Source: Myxococcus stipitatus DSM 14675
Lineage (GTDB): Bacteria > Myxococcota > Myxococcia > Myxococcales > Myxococcaceae
NCBI RefSeq assembly: GCF_000331735.1
Contig: NC_020126.1
Span: 6,032,501-6,096,500 of the forward strand
Direction: 5' to 3'
DNA length: 64,000 nucleotides
In this document: one piece after another, positions 16,734 through 24,914 of the stretch
Layout of the letters: every line of letters starts with the position of its first letter
Position numbering within the stretch: position 1 is the stretch's first letter
Made by a program: the position numbers and the translations under genes
The notes under the pieces: model-generated
Told to the model about the DNA's origin: nothing
What the model saw: only the letters and a program-made list of their open reading frames with translations
Database searches by the model: none

Positions 16734-17813
16734 CTACAAGCCGCTGCGAGCCATCTTCAATAGACAGGCGGCGACCTTGCGACTGTCGTGTCGGATCCTG
16801 GACCCGCTCTTGAGGAGATCCGCCCGCACGGGAACCACTCCGGCCGCAATCAGCTCTCGAGTGTCAACACACACCGCGAACGAGCCACGTCTGCCATAAC
16901 GCCGCGTGGCTTCCGGCGACGGCTCCGTGCCATTCACCAGCACCGCGTCCAGCACCGGCCCCACATGGTTCCGAACAGCTTGCACATGGTCCAGACACGA
17001 CATCCCGTCCGTCTCGCCCGGCTGGGACATCAAGTTCGCCACCATGACCTTCAAGGCCCGAGACTCCCTCAGCGCCTGGGCCACCCCATCCACCAGCAGG
17101 TTGGGCAGAAGACTGGAGTACAGCGACCCAGGTCCAATGGTCACCAGGTCCGCCGTGTACAAAGCTTCCAGCAATCCCTCCACCGGAGGCGGAGAGCGAG
17201 GACTCAACGACACACGCCGCACCCGCCCCTGCGCCCGGCAGATGTTGCGCTCGCCGATGACCTCCGTGTCGTCGTGCATCTGCGCCACCAACTGCACCGA
17301 CTGCAGCGTGCACGGCAGCACCCGCCCGCGCGCGCCCAGCAGCTCCCCGGACATGCGCACCGCCTCCAGGAAGTCGCCCTTGAGCTCCGCCAGCGCGGCG
17401 ATGAGCAGGTTGCCCACCGCGTGCCCGGCCAGCCCCCGCGCCCCGCCGAAGCGGAACTGAAACACTTCCTTCAGCGCGTTCTGTCCCCCCGCGAGCGCCA
17501 CCAGACAGTTGCGGATGTCTCCTGGAGGCAGCGCCCCGTGCTGACGCCGCAGGCGACCGGAGCTGCCCCCGTCGTCGCTCATCGCCACGACGGCGGTGAT
17601 CTCCACCCCGGGGTCCCCCGGCTTCGGCGCCGCGCGGCGCGCCAGGCCCCGGAGCACCATGGGCAGCCCCGTCCCCCCGCCAATGGCGACAATCCGGGTG
17701 GGCCGCTCCAGCTGTGATTGCAGCAGCTCGTTGCGGTCCGCGTCCCGCTCCCGCCGGGCTCGCGCTTCCTCCCACGACTCCGGGAGCGGCGAATCCAAGT
17801 CCATCCCCACCAT
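16734..17813 (-). CDS. exoF: ExoF: YvcK/CofD-like protein
   Basis: 359 residues. It carries the YvcK-family nucleotide-binding pattern: A-I-G-G-G-T-G-L near 50, M-S-D-D-G-G-S-S-G-R near 88, P-P-G-D-I-R-N-C and T-I-G-P-G-S-L-Y-S-S. YvcK binds UDP-sugars and supports cell-wall synthesis and gluconeogenesis. In M. xanthus this gene belongs to the spore-coat operon, so a link between UDP-sugar supply and coat synthesis is a reasonable inference. Several ATGs are in frame near the start; I chose 17813 because GGAGGGG lies 5 nt upstream. Confidence 0.88.
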   Translation of the reverse strand: MVGMDLDSPLPESWEEARARRERDADRNELLQSQLERPTRIVAIGGGTGLPMVLRGLARRAAPKPGDPGVEITAVVAMSDDGGSSGRLRRQHGALPPGDIRNCLVALAGGQNALKEVFQFRFGGARGLAGHAVGNLLIAALAELKGDFLEAVRMSGELLGARGRVLPCTLQSVQLVAQMHDDTEVIGERNICRAQGRVRRVSLSPRSPPPVEGLLEALYTADLVTIGPGSLYSSLLPNLLVDGVAQALRESRALKVMVANLMSQPGETDGMSCLDHVQAVRNHVGPVLDAVLVNGTEPSPEATRRYGRRGSFAVCVDTRELIAAGVVPVRADLLKSGSRIRHDSRKVAACLLKMARSGL

Positions 17814-17907
17814 GTTCCCCTCCCCCATCCTCGACGCCCCACCCACCCGCTCCCGGGTGGGTCCCCGCCCGACCTCCCGTCACCAGGAGGGCGCGCGGGA
17901 CGTGTCC

Positions 17908-19275
17908 CTACCGAGCCCCACGTCCGAGCAATACGTGCCTCACCGTGTGGAAGATGATTCCCACATCGAGGAACAGCGAACCGTTCTTCACGTAGTACAG
18001 GTCGAACTCCAGCTTGTTGCGCGCGTCCTCCACGGAGGCCCCATAGGGGTAGCGAATCTGCGCCCAGCCCGTCAGGCCCGGCTTCACCGCCTCCCGCAGG
18101 CCATAGAAGGGAATCTGCTCCTTGAGCTGCGCGACGAAGACCGGGCGCTCCGGCCTGGGCCCCACGAAGCTCATCTCCCCCATCAACACGTTGAACACCT
18201 GGGGAATCTCGTCGATTCGCGTGCGACGGATGAAGCGGCCCACCCGCGTGACGCGGTCGTCGTTGGCCCGCGCCCACACCGCGCCGTCCTTCTCCGCGTC
18301 CGTGCGCATGCTGCGGAACTTCCACAGGTGGTACGTCGCCCCGCCCAGCCCCGTGCGCTCCTGTCGGTAGAAGACAGGCCCCCTCGAGTCCAGCTTGATG
18401 GCCGCCGCCACCAACAGCAGGAAGGGCCCCGACACCGCCAGCAGCAGCGCCGCCACGGCCCAGTCGAAGGCCCGCTTGAGCGCGCGCCGCAGCGACGACA
18501 CCGTCAGCTCATCCGCGAACGCGAAGTCGCTCGCCCGGAGGAACTGCACGGGAATCCGCCGCAGCACCCGCTCACAGAAGCCCGTCGCGTCATACACACG
18601 ACGGCCCTGCAGCCGGCAGCTCAACAGTGAATCCACCCAGTTCGCCCCACGCATGTCATCAGCGGCCTGCACGACATATGCCGCGTCAAGACGAGCCGCC
18701 AGGCGGTCCAGCGGCTCCTCCGTCGTGCGAGGATTCACCATGGCGACGACGCGGTAGCTGCCCTCGCCTCCCGCTTCGATGGCGCTCGCCACCGCGCGGG
18801 CCTTGAGGCCGTCGCCGATGATGAGCACCGCGTCGGGCTCGCCGACGAGGGCGCGGATGGAGACGCGGACCACCAGCGTGCCCGCCAGCGCCCCCATGGC
18901 CCCGCCCATGAGCGCTCCGGGAGGCAGCGCCACCGGGAACAGCAAGGGCATCACCAGCATCACCCCGCCCGACACCATGGCGGTGACACCCGCGGCCTTC
19001 AGGAAGCGGTAGCCCCGCGCGCGGTCCTCCGCCGCCACGCGCAAGTCATACAAGTCCAACAGATACAGCGTGAACTGGAAGGTGACGACGAACGCGGCCC
19101 CCAATCCCAGCAGCGTCGGCCACAACGTCCAGAGTGAGGGCCGCGTGCCCGCGGGAGAGAAGAGCGCCGCGCAGGCCGCCGCTCCCATCACACACGCCAG
19201 CGCAATCGCCGAGCTCTCGGCGAGAAAGAACGTCAGCTTCTTCGCAGAAAAATAGTGGTGAAAAACCCGGAGCAC
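17908..19275 (-). CDS. exoE: ExoE: polyprenyl-phosphate hexose-1-phosphate transferase
   Basis: 455 residues, WbaP/EpsL-type polymorphic initiating transferase. The N-terminus has four membrane helices. A cytoplasmic Rossmann-like region follows (AVLIIGDG near 165), then another membrane helix and the catalytic domain with K-F-R-S-M-R, the D-E-I-P-Q motif, F-V-G-P-R-P and K-P-G-L-T-G. It moves a sugar phosphate onto undecaprenyl phosphate to start the repeat unit. The GTG at 19275 has GGAGG 5-6 nt upstream, better than the GTG at 19311. No flippase, polymerase or further glycosyltransferase is encoded here, so the pathway is split across the genome, as known for M. xanthus. Confidence 0.93.
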   Translation of the reverse strand: MLRVFHHYFSAKKLTFFLAESSAIALACVMGAAACAALFSPAGTRPSLWTLWPTLLGLGAAFVVTFQFTLYLLDLYDLRVAAEDRARGYRFLKAAGVTAMVSGGVMLVMPLLFPVALPPGALMGGAMGALAGTLVVRVSIRALVGEPDAVLIIGDGLKARAVASAIEAGGEGSYRVVAMVNPRTTEEPLDRLAARLDAAYVVQAADDMRGANWVDSLLSCRLQGRRVYDATGFCERVLRRIPVQFLRASDFAFADELTVSSLRRALKRAFDWAVAALLLAVSGPFLLLVAAAIKLDSRGPVFYRQERTGLGGATYHLWKFRSMRTDAEKDGAVWARANDDRVTRVGRFIRRTRIDEIPQVFNVLMGEMSFVGPRPERPVFVAQLKEQIPFYGLREAVKPGLTGWAQIRYPYGASVEDARNKLEFDLYYVKNGSLFLDVGIIFHTVRHVLLGRGAR

Positions 19276-19357
19276 GTGCCCCTCCGACCGACCCACCCGC
19301 CCAAGACCCACCCGCGCCCCGCCCGCCCCAAGCTGGCCGGGGCGCGGACCCTCACCC

Positions 19358-20104
19358 CTACCGCTGCTTCTCGTAGTTCTTCAGGTACGGCGACGCATGC
19401 ACCTCCGCGCCGTTCAGCACGCACCCCAGCAGGGGGGCCCCCGCCAGGTGCTCCACCGCCTGGTGCACCGTCTTGCCCGGCGTCACGTTGGCGCGGATGA
19501 CCAGGAGCAACCCATCCACCTGGTGCCCCAGGATCGCCGCGTCCGCGAAGGGCAGCGTCGGCGGCAGGTCCACGTACACCTCGTCGAAGCCCTCGCGCAC
19601 CGCCTTGAGGAACTGCTTCATCCGGGGACTCGCCAGCACCTGCGACGGCTCCTCGGGAGGTGTCCCCGCGGCAATCAATGCCAGACGCGTGGAGTTGAAG
19701 CGGCGCACCACGTCCCGCACCTCCACCTCCCCCGACAGGAGCTCCGCCAGGCCCGTCTTGTTGCGCACCCCCAGCGTGGCCGCCACCCCGCCGCGCCGCA
19801 GGTCCGCGTCCACCAGGAGGATGCGCCGCTCCGGGTTCGCCCGGGCCGCCGCCATCGCCAGGTTGACGCTCGTCACCGTCTTGCCCTCCCCCGGCATGGC
19901 CGAGGTCAGCGCCACCACCTTCATGGGCCGCAGCTCCCGCATCCGCTCCAGCCGGTAATACAGGCTGCGGTATTGCTCCGCCGCCGCCGAGGCTGGGGCG
20001 GTCAGCGTCACCACCCGCCGGTCCACCGCATTGGGATTCGCAGAGCCCTCATCCACCCTGGGGAGGAAGTTGCCCGCCCGCTCCATCGTCTGGTCCATGT
20101 CCAC
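19358..20104 (-). CDS. exoD: ExoD/BtkA: cytoplasmic bacterial tyrosine kinase
   Basis: 248 residues, BY-kinase domain. Walker A is A-M-P-G-E-G-K-T (about 69-76), Walker A' is L-L-V-D-A-D-L-R and Walker B is V-Y-V-D-L-P-P. A short C-terminal tail holds two tyrosines (S-P-Y-L-K-N-Y), the usual autophosphorylation site. It is the kinase half of a split Wzc, with ExoC as the membrane half. In M. xanthus the orthologue (BtkA) is needed for formation of mature spores. The GTG start has AAGGA about 6 nt upstream; an ATG two codons later is possible. The stop codon of exoC lies 22 nt upstream. Confidence 0.92.
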   Translation of the reverse strand: MDMDQTMERAGNFLPRVDEGSANPNAVDRRVVTLTAPASAAAEQYRSLYYRLERMRELRPMKVVALTSAMPGEGKTVTSVNLAMAAARANPERRILLVDADLRRGGVAATLGVRNKTGLAELLSGEVEVRDVVRRFNSTRLALIAAGTPPEEPSQVLASPRMKQFLKAVREGFDEVYVDLPPTLPFADAAILGHQVDGLLLVIRANVTPGKTVHQAVEHLAGAPLLGCVLNGAEVHASPYLKNYEKQR

Positions 20105-20125
20105 CTTCCGTCCTTTCCGTGGGTG

Positions 20126-21535
20126 TCAGTTCAATGAGGAGGGGGATGACACGTTGTTGCGTCCCCCCTGGGACGGCATCAACACCCGCCGCTCCGTCTT
20201 GCCCTGCATGTCCGGCACCACCGCCAACACCGGCAACGTCAGGCGCTGGCGCACCTCCGTGCCATCGCGCAGGCTGTCATCCCGCATCTCGAGCACCGCG
20301 CCCGTGAGGATTCCCAGGCCCAGCGCCACCAGGAGCACCACCAGCATCCCCGTCAGCCGGTCCGGCCGCGCGGGCGTCGCAGGGACCCCCGCGGGAGAGA
20401 TGACGTTGAAGAGGCTCTTCGACGTCTTCGCCTCCAGCTCCTGGGCAATCTCCGCCTCCACCTTGCGGCTCACCACGCTCTGGTACTTCGTCCGAGCCAC
20501 CTCGTAGTCGCGGTTCATCACCGCCAGCTCGTGCGCCCAGCGCGGCGTGTTGTTCAGCCGCGACTGGTACACCTCCGCCTTCTGCTGGAGGTCCACGATG
20601 TCCTTCTGGATGGCGCCGATGAGCGAGCCCACCCGCGCGCGCTCGGCGCGCTCCGCCCAGAGCCGGCCCTCCGCCTCCTTGCGCTGCACCGTCATGGCGC
20701 CCAGCTCATTCTCCATGCGCTTGATCTCCGGGTGGTCCTCCGTCCAGTTGGTGCGCGCATTGACGAGCGCCCGCGTCAGCCCGTTCTCCGCCGCCTCCAG
20801 CCGCCCCGCCTCGCTGTCCACCGCGTTGCGAGCCCGCGCCAGGTCCGAGCGCCGCGCCTCCGCCACCCGGAGCTCCTCCGACTTCGTCTGGAGCTCATGC
20901 GACACGCGCTCCAGTCCGCGCATGTTCATCTCCATCTGCTCGGGCAGCTCCCCCAGGTGGTCCACCTTGAACTGGGAGATCTTCCGCTCCCACGAGGAGA
21001 CGGCCTTGCCCATCTGCACCATCTCGTCGTTGAAGAGGTCCGTGGCGCGCGCGGCCTGGGCCTGGCGCAGCTTCAGCGTCTCCTCGGAGAAGAGGGCCGG
21101 AAGCCGGTTGGCCACGCGCTCGGCCACCTCCGGGTCCGGATGGGCATACGTCAACTCGAACGCCGTCTCCCCTTCCACGCGGACCGTCAAATCCTTGCGC
21201 ATCTTCGCGACGGCCGCCTCCATGCCTTTCTCAGACACCGTGTCTGGGTAGAGCCCCATCTCCTCGATGGCCTTCTGGAGCACGGGCCGTGCCAGGAGTT
21301 CCTGGCGAACGGTGAGCAGCCGCTGCTCGATGAGCTCGCTCACGGTGCGTTGCACCATCTCCTCGCCTGGCCGCTGAGGCTCCACGCGGACCACCACAGA
21401 CGCTTCGTACATGCTCGGCCGCGTCATCACGATGGCCGTTCCCACCGCGAGGACCGCCACCGTGATGGCCCCCACCAGCGCCTTGCGTCGCCAGAGTGAG
21501 GCCAGCAGCTCGTCCGCCGTCATCCCACGCTCCAT
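20126..21535 (-). CDS. exoC: ExoC: Wzc/Wzz-type polysaccharide co-polymerase, membrane half
   Basis: 469 residues. Membrane helices at about 18-40 and 395-420 flank a large periplasmic region with long coiled coils, the layout of a polysaccharide co-polymerase. The ATP-binding kinase domain of a full Wzc is absent and is supplied by exoD next door. The ATG at 21535 has GGAGGAGGAGC ending 5 nt upstream; the GTG at 21562 is less likely. The cytoplasmic tail is short and probably activates ExoD. The PCP sets chain length and couples polymerisation to export through ExoA. Confidence 0.92.
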   Translation of the reverse strand: MERGMTADELLASLWRRKALVGAITVAVLAVGTAIVMTRPSMYEASVVVRVEPQRPGEEMVQRTVSELIEQRLLTVRQELLARPVLQKAIEEMGLYPDTVSEKGMEAAVAKMRKDLTVRVEGETAFELTYAHPDPEVAERVANRLPALFSEETLKLRQAQAARATDLFNDEMVQMGKAVSSWERKISQFKVDHLGELPEQMEMNMRGLERVSHELQTKSEELRVAEARRSDLARARNAVDSEAGRLEAAENGLTRALVNARTNWTEDHPEIKRMENELGAMTVQRKEAEGRLWAERAERARVGSLIGAIQKDIVDLQQKAEVYQSRLNNTPRWAHELAVMNRDYEVARTKYQSVVSRKVEAEIAQELEAKTSKSLFNVISPAGVPATPARPDRLTGMLVVLLVALGLGILTGAVLEMRDDSLRDGTEVRQRLTLPVLAVVPDMQGKTERRVLMPSQGGRNNVSSPSSLN

Positions 21536-21572
21536 GTTCCGCTCCTCCTCCAACCCACTCACGTGTTGTCCG

Positions 21573-22724
21573 TCACCAAGCCGTCACGATGAGGCGAACG
21601 GCGAAGACATTGCGAGACAGGTCTCCCGCGGCTCCCGCCGCTTCCGCCACGCCCACCTGGGCAATCCGATCCACCGCGCCCTGCATCGCCACCTGGCGAT
21701 TGACGGCGTATTCCACTCCGGCTCCCACCGCGTATCCCTGCGACACGCGGCGGGCGTTGTCGAACGTCGACCAGGCTCGCGCCGGCGCGCGCCCGTTCCG
21801 GAAGAAGCTGGCCGCGCCGAACGCCGAGAAGCGCTGGTTGAACCGGCGCGCCACCGTCAGCGTCGCGTAGTCCGCCCACAGCGCGTTGGCGAAGCCGCTG
21901 GCTCCCACCAGGTCGTGGCCCACCGCGAAGCCCAGGTCGAACAGTTCCCCTTCGCGCGCCAGCTCCAGGTTCACCCGCGGCACCCAGCCGCTCTCCTGGC
22001 CATACGGCGCCAGGTAGCGCACGGGCCCCGCGCGCACGATGAGGGTGGTGGGCCGCGTCAGCCGGTACCGCAGCGAGCCCGTCAGCGCGTGCGCCTGGGA
22101 CAGCACCCGCTCGTAGAGAAACCCCTGGTAGCGGTACTCCACCCCCAGGGTCAGCCGGCGCGAGGAGCGGTACAGCATCTCCAGCGTCGGCGTGTGCGCG
22201 GAGCCGGTGTGCTGCCCGTCCTCGAGGATGCGCACCACCTCCAGCGCATAGCCCGCGCGCACGTCCACCCGGTCCGACGCCCGGGCGGTGAGGCCCAGCC
22301 GCGCCTGCGTGAAGAAGGTGGGCTCGGTGGAGCGCGCCAGGCCGTCGCGCGGCAGCGACGTCGGGTCCGTCACGCGGAAGACCCGCGCATACCCATCCAC
22401 CCGGAGCCTGCGGGACAGCAGGTATTGGAGCGCCATGCCGCTGCGGTGGTCCAGCGTCACCCGCCCGGAGCCGTGCCGCATCAGCACGTCCGCGGCGTAG
22501 AACCCGTCGAGCGTCAGCCGCTCGTCCTTGCCCTCCAGGCCCACGCGCGGAGACAGCTTCGACATGAACTGGCCGCCCGTCGCGCCCGCGCCCAGGCGCA
22601 GGTCGTCGTCGTAGCGCTCCTCGGCGGCGATGCGCAGCCGAGGCTCCCACACGGTCGCCGCGGGAACCGCCGGCGCGGTGAGCATCAGGCCCGTCAAAAG
22701 CCACTTCTTCCAGTCGCCCTTCAC
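21573..22724 (-). CDS. exoB: ExoB: outer-membrane beta-barrel protein
   Basis: 383 residues. After a signal peptide (cleavage near A-A-T), nearly the whole protein alternates aromatic and polar residues in strand-length blocks (RLRIAAEERY, RLTLGVEYRY), and the last residue is an aromatic (W). This is an outer-membrane barrel. In exo/eps clusters such barrels sit beside short Wza proteins that lack a membrane-spanning helix and are thought to complete the export channel. The GTG start has GGAGG 7 nt upstream. The gene lies between exoA (58 nt upstream) and exoC (37 nt downstream). Confidence 0.88.
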   Translation of the reverse strand: MKGDWKKWLLTGLMLTAPAVPAATVWEPRLRIAAEERYDDDLRLGAGATGGQFMSKLSPRVGLEGKDERLTLDGFYAADVLMRHGSGRVTLDHRSGMALQYLLSRRLRVDGYARVFRVTDPTSLPRDGLARSTEPTFFTQARLGLTARASDRVDVRAGYALEVVRILEDGQHTGSAHTPTLEMLYRSSRRLTLGVEYRYQGFLYERVLSQAHALTGSLRYRLTRPTTLIVRAGPVRYLAPYGQESGWVPRVNLELAREGELFDLGFAVGHDLVGASGFANALWADYATLTVARRFNQRFSAFGAASFFRNGRAPARAWSTFDNARRVSQGYAVGAGVEYAVNRQVAMQGAVDRIAQVGVAEAAGAAGDLSRNVFAVRLIVTAW

Positions 22725-22782
22725 CGTCGACCTCCCTCGCCTACGCCCGTCGCCCCAGTCCTCGCTCCACCTGCCCGTCTCT

Positions 22783-23355
22783 TCACGGCACGACGATGGT
22801 GTCCCCCGGCCGCAGCAACACGTCCTGGCCCCCGTCGGGCGAAATCAGGTCGCTGTAGCGCACGGGAATCTGCCCGCCGTTGCCGTCGCTGCGGATGACC
22901 ACGATGCCGTCGGAGTTGGCGAAGTCGGTGAAGCCGCCCGCCAGCGCGATGGCCTGGATCAGCGACACGCGCCCGCGCAGGGGATAGGCCCCCGGGTGCG
23001 TCACCTCTCCAGTGACGAAGACGCGGCTGCTGTTGACCTCACGGACAATGACAGTCACGCGCGGCTCCTGCACATACGGCTGGAAGCTCGACTTGAGCGC
23101 CTCGGCCAGCTCCGTCGGCGTCTTCCCCGCCGCCTGGACCTCACCCACCATGGGCATGGAGATGAAGCCATCCGGACGGACCGGGAGCGTGCGGGACAGC
23201 TCCGCGTCACGCCACACCGCGATGTCCAACACATCCTCACGTCCAATGCGATAGGGCTGGTCGGAGTTGTCCACCTTGACCGCCGGCTGGTGCACACACC
23301 CGCCCAGGAGCAACGCTCCCAACAACATCCAGCCCCCCGCGCTCGTCTTGCCCAT
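22783..23355 (-). CDS. exoA: ExoA (FdgA): Wza/OPX polysaccharide export lipoprotein
   Basis: 190 residues. The lipobox is L-L-G-G-C. A Poly_export domain follows (Y-R-I-G-R-E-D-V-L-D-I at about 38-48), then one SLBB domain (V-F-V-T-G-E-V, G-A-Y-P-L). It is short for a Wza homologue and has no C-terminal amphipathic helix, consistent with a need for the ExoB barrel. I use the ATG at 23355, which has GGAGGGG 3-4 nt upstream, rather than the ATG at 23370, which has none. First gene of the exo operon; a predicted sigma54 promoter lies about 65-90 bp upstream. Confidence 0.92.
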   Translation of the reverse strand: MGKTSAGGWMLLGALLLGGCVHQPAVKVDNSDQPYRIGREDVLDIAVWRDAELSRTLPVRPDGFISMPMVGEVQAAGKTPTELAEALKSSFQPYVQEPRVTVIVREVNSSRVFVTGEVTHPGAYPLRGRVSLIQAIALAGGFTDFANSDGIVVIRSDGNGGQIPVRYSDLISPDGGQDVLLRPGDTIVVP

Positions 23356-23432
23356 CGTCCCCTCCCTCATCGCTGCGGATGTCTCTTCAGGCCCCGCGCT
23401 CGCGAAGCCCTCGCTCTCGGCTCGCCTGCCAT

Positions 23433-23448
23433 AGCAGCCGATGTGCCA
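23433..23448 (-). promoter_or_regulatory. Sigma54 (-24/-12) promoter of the exo operon
   Basis: On the minus strand the sequence reads TGGCACATCGGCTGCT. The -24 box is a full TGGCAC and the -12 box is a TGC, with exactly the consensus spacing of 10 nt between the invariant GG and GC pairs. Transcription would begin near 23421, giving a leader of about 65 nt before the exoA ATG. Sigma54 control would tie the operon to an enhancer-binding activator, fitting a development-specific spore-coat locus. Confidence 0.68.
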
Positions 23449-23475
23449 TTCACCCCTGGGAGGGAAAACCCATGG

Positions 23476-23505
23476 ATGCCCGTGGGTTACGAAATGCCGT
23501 GGGTT
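23476..23505 (-). promoter_or_regulatory. Tandem direct repeat upstream of the sigma54 promoter, possible activator site
   Basis: ATGCC-(C)-GTGGGTT occurs twice (23476-23488 and 23494-23505), offset by about 17-18 bp, with a one-base difference in length. The pair sits 28-57 nt upstream of the -24 box, on one face of the helix within roughly two turns. Tandem sites of this kind are typical of enhancer-binding proteins. Which protein binds is not shown by the sequence. Confidence 0.35.
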
Positions 23506-23726
23506 GTAACGTCCAGCGGGCCGGGAAGAATTACCGGCACCTCACGGGGGCGAAGTCAGGGGCCTGCCACCCCAGGGCCCCTGTTGATGGAAGACATTTA
23601 CCCAAGACGGAGCAACTGCCTTCCCATTCCACACCCTGTGTGCGCGGCACGCGAATTGAAGTCTTTTGGAGGTGAGGAGTTGAGTTCCACAACGGGCCTC
23701 GCGCCCGGCAGACAGGGAGCCTGCGG

Positions 23727-23924
23727 ATGAGGAAGGCAGCGGGGGCGGTGGTGGCGGCATTCGCATTGGGGACCGGAGCGATGACCTGGCTGGGCATTGC
23801 CCTCGCGGCTCAGACCGAGGCCGCGGCGCTGGGGCTGATGGGGCTGGCGCTGTACGCGAGCAGCTCGCTCTTGAGCGGGAAGACGTCCGAGGAGACGGCG
23901 CGGGGCATGGCGAACCAGCCCTGA
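23727..23924 (+). CDS. Small hydrophobic protein, hypothetical
   Basis: 65 residues: a short basic start, a Gly/Ala/Leu-rich hydrophobic stretch of roughly 40 residues that could be two short membrane helices, and a polar tail. GGGAG lies about 8 nt before the ATG, and a strong terminator hairpin follows 24 bp after the stop; both support a real gene. No family recognised. It is divergent from exoA. Confidence 0.5.
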   Translation: MRKAAGAVVAAFALGTGAMTWLGIALAAQTEAAALGLMGLALYASSSLLSGKTSEETARGMANQP

Positions 23925-23947
23925 GCCTCCGGCGCATTGCGCATGAG

Positions 23948-23983
23948 AAAGGCCTGGTGACCTCGAAGCGTCACCAGGCCTTT
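23948..23983. terminator. Strong bidirectional Rho-independent terminator
   Basis: Perfect 14-bp stem (AAAGGCCTGGTGAC with GTCACCAGGCCTTT), 8-nt loop, ending in TTTT on the plus strand and with A's on the other side. It serves the small gene on the left and the convergent SDR gene on the right. Confidence 0.88.
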
Positions 23984-24012
23984 TCATTTCCAGACACCGT
24001 GACGCGGGGGGC

Positions 24013-24807
24013 TCAGGGGATGGCGCGCACCACGCCGCCGTCCACGCGCAGCGCCGAGCCGTTGATGCCGGACGACTGGGGGCTGCACACGAAGGTCACC
24101 AGCGCGGCGACCTCCGCGGGCTCGGCGAAGCGTTGGATGAGCGACGACGGGCGGGCGCTCTTGAAGAACTCGCGCTCCACCGAGGCCTGGTCCACGCCCT
24201 GCTGCTTCGCCAGGCCCTTGAGGAAGTCCTCCACGCCTTCGGTGCGCGTGGGCCCCGGGAGGACACAGTTCGAGGTGATGTTCGTCCCCGACAGGCTCTC
24301 CGCGATGCCGCGCGACAGGGCAATCTGCGCCGTCTTCGTCACCCCGTAGTGAATCATCTCCACCGGAATCTGGACGCCCGACTCGCTGGAGATGAAGACG
24401 ATGCGCCCCCAGTTCGTCTCGCGCATCCCCTGGAGGTAGTGGCGGCTGAGGCGCACGCCGCTCATGACATTCACGTCGAAGAAGCGCATCCACTCCGCGT
24501 CGGCGATGGCCTCGAACGGCTTCGCCTCGAAGATGCCCAGGTTGTTCACCAGGATGTCCACGCGGGGGATGGACTGGATGAGCGCGCTCACGCCCTCGCT
24601 CGTGCCCAGGTCGATGGCCGCGCCGCGCAGCTTCGCGTCCGGCTGCTTGCGGCGCACCGCGGCGATGGCCGCGTCCACCCGCTCCTTCGAGCGGCCGTTG
24701 ACGATGACCTCCGCCCCCTCGCTCGCCAGGGCCTCGACGATGGCCAGGCCGATACCCGCCGTGGACCCCGTCACCAGCGCCACCTTGTCCTTCAAATCCA
24801 GGTTCAT
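24013..24807 (-). CDS. Short-chain dehydrogenase/reductase
   Basis: 264 residues, classical SDR. The cofactor motif is T-G-S-T-A-G-I-G near the N-terminus, followed by N-N-L-G, the catalytic serine region I-S-S-E-S-G and the Y-G-V-T-K (YxxxK) pair. The Arg in N-G-R-S after the second strand suggests NADP(H) preference. I start it at 24807, where AGGGAA lies ~6 nt upstream; the longer frame has no support. It is most similar in layout to 3-oxoacyl reductase-like SDRs, but the substrate is unknown. It is apparently monocistronic, ending at the strong terminator. Confidence 0.9.
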   Translation of the reverse strand: MNLDLKDKVALVTGSTAGIGLAIVEALASEGAEVIVNGRSKERVDAAIAAVRRKQPDAKLRGAAIDLGTSEGVSALIQSIPRVDILVNNLGIFEAKPFEAIADAEWMRFFDVNVMSGVRLSRHYLQGMRETNWGRIVFISSESGVQIPVEMIHYGVTKTAQIALSRGIAESLSGTNITSNCVLPGPTRTEGVEDFLKGLAKQQGVDQASVEREFFKSARPSSLIQRFAEPAEVAALVTFVCSPQSSGINGSALRVDGGVVRAIP

Positions 24808-24914
24808 CTGTTCCCTCTCAATGGTGCCGCTTGGTAACGACTCTGCGCGCCGTCCGCCATGCCCGCGGCGCATTTCATCTCCACCCGCCGCGCCCTGCTC
24901 TATGGTGCGCGGCC

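Larger units (their letters stand above)
23356..23726. other. Divergent intergenic region upstream of exoA
   Basis: 371 bp without a convincing gene. It holds the exoA ribosome site, the sigma54-like promoter (23433-23448) and the tandem direct repeat (23476-23505). The half nearer 23600-23726 is less GC-rich than its surroundings, shows no other structure I can name and would carry any promoter for the small rightward gene at 23727. Confidence 0.8.
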
